NCBI GenBank assembly: GCA_000310025.1
Contig: FN649731.1
Location: 1,165,841 to 1,187,753, forward strand
Source: Ectocarpus siliculosus
Taxonomy: Eukaryota > Sar > Phaeophyceae > Ectocarpales > Ectocarpaceae
Length of the DNA: 21,913 nucleotides
Direction of reading: 5' to 3'
The notes below the pieces were generated by a model that was given only the letters and a program-made list of their open reading frames with translations, was not told where the DNA came from and did no database searches. Within the stretch, counting starts at the first letter, position 1. Every line of letters begins with the position of its first letter. The position numbers were made by a program, and so were the translations under genes. Shown in pieces: positions 15,875 through 21,913 of this stretch.

Positions 15875-17398
15875 CTCTTTTTTTTCGCTTAGAGCATGCA
15901 CAACGAACGCCCTCTTGTACCCATGGCGGCTGCTCAAATGCCGTTTGTTCAATTTTATCTGGTGCACTTGGCAAACCCACGCGTTTCTACTTCTCCAGGC
16001 AAATGCAACATCACTATATACTGCTGTACCAGTGTTGTTTGCTAAGATGGGTAACCTTCATAAGTCTAATGGGTTTGGGTTTTTCGCTCTACTCCACTGG
16101 TGGGTGAAGCGAACGATCTTATCTCTTCCTACGTCTTGATGCTCTCAACCCTCAACCCCCCTCTTTCTTTCACCATCACGCTGGGAGTTCGCAAGCCTCA
16201 GGTCTTTAACAATTTGGTAAACCTCGAAAATAACATCTCGGATTTAGAGTGGAACCTGATTACACCCGCCTTTGGGCTTTTTTGTCTGTGGTATCTGAAC
16301 AGCGGGGGCTCCTCCGAAGTAGAGCCGGCGAAATTACGTGGCGTACTTGAAGTACACGCGGCGCGGTCAAGTTGTGCCATGAGTGTGAGCAATTCTTGGT
16401 GCCCGCAAATGTTGCCGGTGGAATTGAATACTTGGCACCATATGTGCATGCATAGCGGCAGTTTTTTTTTCTGAGGACCTCCCTCCTATGAGCAGCAGCA
16501 GTCGTGCGTTGGATCCTACTTGCTCTAGTAGGTATTCCGCCGCCACTGCTGCACGAGTCCGGACAAAGGAGGCACATCGGCAATTGCTTGTGATAGAAAG
16601 CGGCCTCGAGAGCTGGCTATCTCGCAATCGCTTCCATGCCTTCCGCGCTCTCTGAGCTGCGTGTAGCACGGGACATGCGTAACGTGATAGTAGGTTTTTG
16701 TGGGAAATGAAAGCGAATCGACGAGGCGTGCATCGTGCATAACAAGCGGCGGGTTCTCTCTTCACAAAAATAGATCTTCCCTGAGGTAGGACTGGAACAA
16801 ACCGCTTCGCAGCAGGCGTGCAGCTTATGAACATCAGCAATCAGCAGCAGCGGCCGCTGCAACTCATGTCCAACAGGCCCCAGCCATGGGGTTGGTTTGC
16901 TCTCCCTCCGCCTCTTTGGCTCTCCGCGGCACGCCGCGAACTTTCTCATGTGCGGGGGACCGGAAAATAAAAACGGCAGCGCGCAAGAGGAACACATAAA
17001 CCTTTGTATCTCACCTTCCTTCTCTGAGAGAGCAAGCTCTCCCTGCGTCGCTAATTTTTTTCTCCCCCGAATACAAGGCTACAATGTCCACGCGCCAGCA
17101 GTCCTTCTTCTCTGCGACCCCGCGCCCGCTACTCCGATTCTCCGTGCTGTTGGGATCTGGAAATGGTAAACGCAACGCAACGGCACACCGCGCTGCGCGC
17201 GCGGGGAGAAGAAGCTGCGAGGGGCTACGCAGAATGCTGTATATCCTCCTTATCAACGAAGTTCTCGCTCTGGGTAGCCCCTTAAGTCCGACAAGACATT
17301 TGATTTGCTGACGGATTTCGCGGTCGGAGTGCTGCAGCCACACGACACTTTGCTGTGCCGTGCCGCAAGAGACACACAAGCATTCGGCCCCGACACGC
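15875..17398. other. intergenic region upstream of the Trm11-like gene
   Basis: Several open frames on both strands were inspected and none is recognised. Part of the region must hold the promoter and 5' untranslated region of the downstream gene. A GC-rich core (CGCTGCGCGCGCGGGG, about 17190-17205) lies ~200 bases before its start codon. No TATA box stands out. Confidence 0.45.
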
Positions 17399-18865
17399 AT
17401 GAAATACCTAATCCATTTTTCTCAGCAGCATGAGTCGTTCTGGCTGCCCGAGCTGGACACCTTGTTGGAGCTGAACGGGGTGGAGCCGGCGGCCGCGTAC
17501 GATCATGATGCGGCCTGGGCCATCGTATCCCGGGGACACAAGGTGACCACCACGTTACGTTACGGGGGTATCGCAGCCGTTAGCAATAGCACGACAATTA
17601 GGCACGATCATGAGCGTAGTATATTGCTGCACTGGCGCGCTGTGCTTTGCTGGTGTGCTTCCGTTTGTGTGCTTGTGTGCAGCGGAGCTGTAGGTGTTTG
17701 CCAAGGAAGCTGACAGTCCCGTGGCTCCCACAAGCAGTGGAGGCAGCCAGGAGCAATGGAAAAAATCAGACGAGTTGTGTGCAGATGTGCAGATGCATGG
17801 CATCGTTTTCCTTGCAGCTACATCAAACCCTGGGAACCCCCCCCCCCAAAGACTGGGTACGATCGGCGTCGGATTCGGCAACATCAGCAGGAGAACCTCT
17901 CGCTCCGCGCCACCTCCTTATTTTCTTATTTTGCTCCGCTCCGACTCCTTCATAGGTATCTAGTGTTCTCGGATCTCCTTACTCGTGTTCTGTTTGGTAC
18001 ACGCCTACACCACGTATCCGTCGCGTTCGCAGACAAGCCCCTTCCTCGTGGTGGAGGTGCCGTCCGAGGAGGTCATCGTCGCTGTGGCGGCAAGAGCAAT
18101 ACTCATTCGCAAGGTACATTTGAAATCAATCGTGTGTTGCGTTTCGTGTCGCTGTACATTTCCACGTCCGTTGACCATCCTTGTGCCCATCGACACCCAC
18201 CCGAGCACAACGGCAGCAGCCCGCGAAAAATACATGACGTCTAACCCCACCGGGCACAGACTGACTGTGTCCACCCCCGTTACCGTGGTTTTAAACCATC
18301 CGACCAGCCAAGACCAGCACCCATAGTTCTAAGACGGGAAGCGCTGCCTGTTCGTACACCCTGAGTTGGCATGCCCCGTATGCCTTACAGGAGCTGTGAT
18401 GCTTGATGTCTTGACGCTTGTTGTCATTCACCCCGGGTAGGGGGAAAGAACAGGGAGCGCCGACGTGCAAGCCAGCTGGCGCGGGGGGCTCCGCACAATC
18501 GTCCTCTGGTCGTACTACCCGACGTACGCCTATGTGCAGGGCACCTGAAACAGCAGTCATCCCGTCTACAGATCCGACGACTACTACGCAATCACACGAA
18601 CACTGCCTGCGGCGTCAACACCAACGCGAAAGTGAACACCGACGCCAACGGCATCGTAGGCAGTCGTAGCACCTGTTTCGACACCAACACCCACAAAATT
18701 GTCGCCAACACCCACAGGATTTTCACTAACATCCAACACCCCGACGCCGACGGCATCATCAGTGGTATCCACAGCGCTTTACTTTTTAAGCACCAACACC
18801 GACAGAATTCTCGCCAACATTTGCTAGATGTTGGGATTAGCAACTGACACGAGTTTAATGTGAAG

Positions 18866-18906
<41 letters not shown>

Positions 18907-21804
18907 CCAACGTCCAGGCCACCAAGACCATCGACGAGAACACCGCCACTAGCGTACGGCTAATCGAGAACACCACGAAAACACTCTCGATTGGCGCGAA
19001 AGGACTGCTGTGCTGCGGTTGCCACCAGCAGAGCCCGGAGATCGTGTGCCGTTGTCACCAGCAGAAAACTCTACCAAACCTGAGCCCGAAAACGGAGTTG
19101 TTTCCACCGGTAGTAGTAGTTTCATCGCATGATATGACATGAGCAGCGACGCGGGGTTGTTTTCCGTACCTGATGATGCGAGCATTCGGTTCGGCGTTGA
19201 TGCTGCTTTCGGGGCGAGGGATCGGGAGTGGAAGGAAGCATGCATGATCTCGATGAGGACTCCTTGCGCTTGGACATGCCAGATGCTGCCAATGCCCCCA
19301 AGATCCTGAAAACGTAGATCTTCAAATCGATTCGCGTGCATGATGTTCCATGGTTGTCTTTGACGGTTTTCACCTTGCTCTAGCGGGACAACGGGGCGAC
19401 ATGGAACGTGCCACATCAATTTCTAAAACGCTCAACTCCCAACCAAGGGCCGATTTTCTCCCCCTTCCGAATTTATAATCCGGTGGGGTCGAGAGGACCA
19501 CAGAAAGCAGAAAAATTGGTTTCCACAAGGCGCAGCGTACGATTCAGTGGACGAACTAGTTTTTTGTTGCTTTGCGATGTTCTCTTTCGTGCCGGGCGGT
19601 CTCAAATTGTATTACCCTTCTACCACCGTGCATGATTTTTCAGGTGTTGGAGCTGTGGGGCGAGGGGGATACGCCGGAGGAGGCGGCCGAAGCCGTGAAA
19701 AATTTCCCGGAAGAAATCAAGCGGCCCTTCTTCGCCGAGGACGTCACCTGGTCCGTTACGGTACGACAGGAAGGAAGGGGAAAGGGGAGGGGGGTGTTGT
19801 TGTTGTGCCACTGCTGTTGTTGTTCTCACGTAATGGCCCATCAATACACGGGTAACGGCTGCTGCGTCTACCCGTTGTTGGTGGCATCCTTCGCATATTT
19901 TGTTGATTTGCGCTGCAGCCGCGCGCGTGCAACTGTTTCGTGTGTGTTTTCAGGTGGGGTCCGCCGGCTACTCCGTCAAGCTGCAGGAGCAGGAGCGGTT
20001 GAGGATGGTGTTCTCCTTCCTGCCGTTCAAGGGGCGCGTGAGGCTGCGGAATCCGCAGCACCTCTTTCAGGTGGGGCGCACCGCACCGTGCTAACACCCC
20101 TTTGGGCGTGATGAGCGTCGCTTAGCGAGCGCGATGATAGTATGCGTTTGGCTTGCGATGGCGGGGCTGCTGCTGCTGTAATCTATCCCTGCTGTTCTGC
20201 TTGCTTGGCGGTGTTGACCTGTGCTGCGGTTTCCACTGCCGTTGGCCTTGCCTACACTGCTGTGCTGGTTTTTACTCCCTCGTACTCTCGGCCTTGCTAC
20301 CATCTGTTGCTGTGCACCTTCCTTGTGTGATGTCGTTTTAGGTATGCTGGTTTGCGTGTTCCGGGACTTTGTTTTGTAGGATATCTCTTGAGTCCAGCCG
20401 TTCGCCGCACGTGTATGTGCGGCGCAATCAAGACGGGTGGCCCTCTACTCATTCGTACCACGCCTGTATGCCCCTGCTCGCTCCAACTTCCCAGCCACGC
20501 TCCCGCAATCATCCTTCCCAGGTTGTTCTGGAATGTTTCTATAAAGTGGTCTGGTGTTATTTTATAGCGGTGTGCCTGTGTGCGTTGGGATGTCGGAAAG
20601 TGCTACTTAGCGGCGGTGGTATGCGGGATCCAAGATAAAATGAAAACAATAGAATAGTACTTGAGAATCGTGACGCTATTTTCTGGCACGCCCAGGCTGC
20701 CGCAGGTGTTCTATGCCCCCGAATCAACCCAGTTTCGACTGGTTTACAGGTGGTCAGTTGCTAAGAAAAGTCAGTCCGGGGACATCCCCCCCCGACCCAG
20801 CGCCCCTTACGGAAGTTTTGCTCGCGCGTGTTTTGTGTCCCGAAGGTGTTTGGCGACTACGAGTCGGAGGACGAGTACCGAGAGGGACGGCTGCCCGAGG
20901 TAATGATGCGGTGGTTGCTGTTGTTGTCGTCGTTGTTGTTGTTGTCGTTGTTGTTGCTGTCGTTGTGGTGGCGGTGAACTCTTCGGCCAGACACGATAGG
21001 AACAGCTCACGGGTGGTCGTGGTCGTCCTCACATTTGAAAGCCGTCCTGATATTTATCGACCAGACTCGCCCGCACAGTTTTGTTTTGAGCTGTGTATGC
21101 GTACCTTTCTGTTTTATTTGTGTGTCTCTCCCGCACGGTGCCCCACCCCCCCTCCGCTCTGTGCTCAGTAAGATTCTCTCGGGACCCGCCGTCGCAACGT
21201 GTAGGTAATTCGCTCTGTGCTTTGCCATGTCGGGTCTGCGCGCTTGTTTCAGGATCGACGCGAAAATCCTCTCTCGATCCTACTCCCCCGCAGCCTCCAA
21301 AAACACACCCTGACTGCAGCCTTCTATGCAACAACGCATGCAACAACACAAACAAAACGACGACCGGGTGCCACCAAGAACAACGACAACGGCACGTGTA
21401 GATTAGAAGGGATCGGACTCAAGCCTTCCCGGCAACAACGCATCCAACAACACGAAACGAAACCACGACCGCACATCACCACCGCGAAACAACCAACACC
21501 ACGTGTACTTTCAGAGGCAACCGGCTACAATGAGCGTTCGTTGCAGCAACAAAAACACAACCGCGCCGACGCACCACCACCGCCGCCACCACCACCACCA
21601 CCACGCTGACAGCACGTGTACTTCGGAAGGGAGGTCGCCCAGGGCAACCGCGACCTGGTGGCCGCGTTCGACCTGAAGAAGAGGCCCTACCTGGGACCGA
21701 CCTCCATGGACAACGAGCTGGCGCTGGTGATGGCCAACATGGCCCTCGTCGGGAAGGGAAAGCTTTGCTTCGACCCCTTCGTGGGTACCGGCTCGATATT
21801 GGTG
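17399..21804 (+). CDS. TRM11: tRNA (guanine-N2)-methyltransferase, Trm11/TRMT11 family, first six exons (3' end outside window)
   Basis: The family enzyme, with Trm112, makes N2-methylguanosine at G10 of tRNAs using S-adenosylmethionine. Exons read from the sequence are 17399-17542, 18033-18113, 19644-19760, 19954-20070, 20846-20899 and 21613-21804. They encode 235 residues in one continuous frame. Residues 1-48 start M-K-Y-L-I-H-F and match the Trm11 N terminus. The next exons carry S-P-F...P-S-E-E (residues 50-60), E-L-W-G, F-L-P-F-G-V-L-P-Q-H in order, the THUMP-containing half. Exon 6 holds F-G-R-E, K-K-R-P-Y-L-G-P-T-S-M-D (193-204) and the methyl-donor motif D-P-F-V-G-T-G (225-231). The catalytic D-P-P-Y motif and C terminus lie to the right. 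All introns are phase 0 with GT..AG ends. The first ATG was chosen because homology starts there. The exon 1 donor could instead be GTATCC at 17525, removing six residues. Confidence 0.93.
17543..18032 (+). other. intron 1 of the Trm11-like gene
   Basis: This 490-bp intron has donor AAG|GTGACC and acceptor TTCGCAG|ACAAGC. It contains a C-run at 17839-17848. It separates the first 48 residues from the S-P-F block; the phase-0 junction restores the family alignment. Confidence 0.8.
18610..18838. repeat. degenerate minisatellite in intron 2
   Basis: Blocks of CCAACACCCACA and CACCGACGCC recur with spacers such as AAAATTGTCGCC, GGATTTTCACTAACATCC and GAATTCTCGCC. The apparent period is about 27-28 bp but irregular. 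On the minus strand it reads as repeated Val-Gly-Val-Gly, a consequence of the repeat. Confidence 0.65.
18865..18905 (+). repeat. (ACA)n microsatellite in intron 2
   Basis: Thirteen or so consecutive ACA/CAA triplets form the complement-type match of the TTG tracts elsewhere in the window. Confidence 0.95.
19761..19953 (+). other. intron 3 of the Trm11-like gene
   Basis: This 193-bp intron has donor ACG|GTACGA and acceptor GTTTTCAG|GTGGGG. It contains a purine-rich tract (GGAAGGAAGGGGAAAGGGG) and TTG-rich sequence. Unlike the others its last exon base before the donor is G after AC, a weaker donor context. Confidence 0.85.
20071..20845 (+). other. intron 4 of the Trm11-like gene
   Basis: This 775-bp intron has donor CAG|GTGGGG and acceptor TGTCCCGAAG|GTGTTT. 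A competing acceptor-like site, GCCGCAG|GTGTTC, lies 141 bases upstream (after 20704). The 3' site used is chosen because V-F-G-D-Y aligns after H-L-F-Q as in the family. Confidence 0.8.
20900..21612 (+). other. intron 5 of the Trm11-like gene
   Basis: This 713-bp intron has donor GAG|GTAATG and acceptor GCTGACAG|CACGTG. A mixed TTG/TCG/CTG tract fills 20910-20980. The last 280 bases consist of diverged ~105-bp repeats that each include CACGTGTA, the first bases of exon 6. Confidence 0.85.
20910..20980 (+). repeat. (TTG/TCG/CTG)n compound microsatellite
   Basis: GTTGTTGTCGTCGTTGTTGT and similar triplet runs give about 70 bases of (T/C)TG or TCG triplets directly downstream of exon 5. Confidence 0.9.
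21329..21640 (+). repeat. diverged ~105-bp tandem repeats reaching into exon 6
   Basis: CAACAACGCATGCAACAACAC at 21329 recurs at 21433 as CAACAACGCATCCAACAACAC, 104 bases on. CACGTGTA follows in each at 21393 and 21500, and forms the first bases of exon 6 at 21613. After the second, ACTTTCAGAGGCAACCGGC resembles exon 6 (ACTTCGGAAGG and AGGGCAACCGCG). The third copy's 5' half is degraded and followed by a CCACCACC tract. Confidence 0.6.
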
Positions 21805-21857
21805 GTGAGGGGCTCCGTAATCGCGGGGGGGGGGGGGTGGACTCATAGTCCTGCATG

Positions 21858-21888
<31 letters not shown>

Positions 21889-21913
21889 TTTTGGGTTTTT
21901 TTTGAAAACCATT
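21805..21913 (+). other. start of intron 6 with long G-runs at the window edge
   Basis: The donor GTGAGG follows exon 6. The intron then has a 13-G run near 21826-21838 and a run of about 25 G at 21865-21889, followed by T-runs. These may be real G-quadruplex-prone DNA or low-quality sequence; the opening 13 G of the window raise the same doubt. Confidence 0.6.

Larger units (their letters stand above)
18114..19643 (+). other. intron 2 of the Trm11-like gene (1.5 kb, repeat-bearing)
   Basis: Donor is AAG|GTACAT and acceptor GATTTTTCAG|GTGTTG. It holds the degenerate CCAACACC minisatellite and the (ACA)n tract listed separately. Other open frames inside it (for example minus 18949-19419) are not recognised as genes. 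Confidence 0.85.

Noticed and set aside
16198-16449. Minus-strand stretch around 16300-16385 as a diverged tRNA or protein
   Set aside because: No cloverleaf can be folded, A and B boxes are absent, and the peptide has no recognised domain.
17011-17400. Minus-strand 129-codon frame upstream of the Trm11-like gene
   Set aside because: GC-rich chance frame with no family resemblance; it overlaps the likely promoter and 5' untranslated region.
20705-20770. Extra Trm11 exon after GCCGCAG at 20704
   Set aside because: The peptide does not fit the family between H-L-F-Q and V-F-G-D-Y, and including it would displace a correct junction.

Overview
This is a nuclear window from a eukaryote, probably an alga. 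It has spliceosomal introns with GT..AG ends, tRNA genes without an encoded CCA, a chromodomain-type Ty3/gypsy LTR element, TTTAGGG-like telomeric sequence and many TTG/ACA microsatellites. A stramenopile such as a brown alga fits best, but that is an inference from style; no organelle or rRNA marker is present. Only one ordinary protein-coding gene is convincing: the 5' two-thirds of a tRNA (guanine-N2)-methyltransferase of the Trm11/TRMT11 family at the right end.

Layout. (1) Bases 1-740 are G-rich, with one possible minus-strand exon and nothing else supportable. (2) Bases ~770-8085 are a tandem array built on a ~1.49-kb unit. Each unit starts with the same tRNA-Lys(CUU) gene (991, 2479, 5205, 6705, 7944). 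One unit is split by a 1,234-bp DNA-transposon-like insertion (3311-4544) with imperfect terminal inverted repeats and a CTCA duplication. Sister units A and C preserve the empty site. A second candidate insertion (6877-7740, AGGAC duplication) splits the last partial unit. The long ORFs in the units drift almost entirely by amino-acid-changing differences, so they are not treated as genes.

(3) Bases 8101-12499 form a nested structure. Two ~57-bp arms in inverted orientation enclose a 51-bp minisatellite, a short telomere-like tract and an LTR retrotransposon (8574-12379). The LTRs look about 97-98% identical by eye. The element keeps a primer-binding site, a polypurine tract, a degenerate gag-position region and the tail of pol (GPY/F-like module, chromodomain, C-terminal extension). 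Protease, reverse transcriptase, RNase H and the integrase core are absent. Its primer-binding site is a perfect 19-nt complement of the mature 3' end (with CCA) of the same tRNA-Lys(CUU) that is amplified next door.

(4) Bases 12500-17398 are mostly non-coding. They hold a TTG microsatellite, an A-rich tandem repeat, paired palindromes centred on TGTACA, and two more identical tRNA-Lys(CUU) genes in unrelated flanks (15102 on minus, 15802 on plus). (5) Bases 17399-21804 hold six exons of the Trm11-like gene, all separated by phase-0 introns. Those introns carry minisatellites, microsatellites and apparent duplications of intron ends.

The elements are connected in two ways. The LTR element would be primed by the tRNA encoded by the array. 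The Trm11-type enzyme methylates G10 of tRNAs, and the local tRNA-Lys has a G at position 10. The first link is read from the sequence; the second is family knowledge and may be a coincidence of position.
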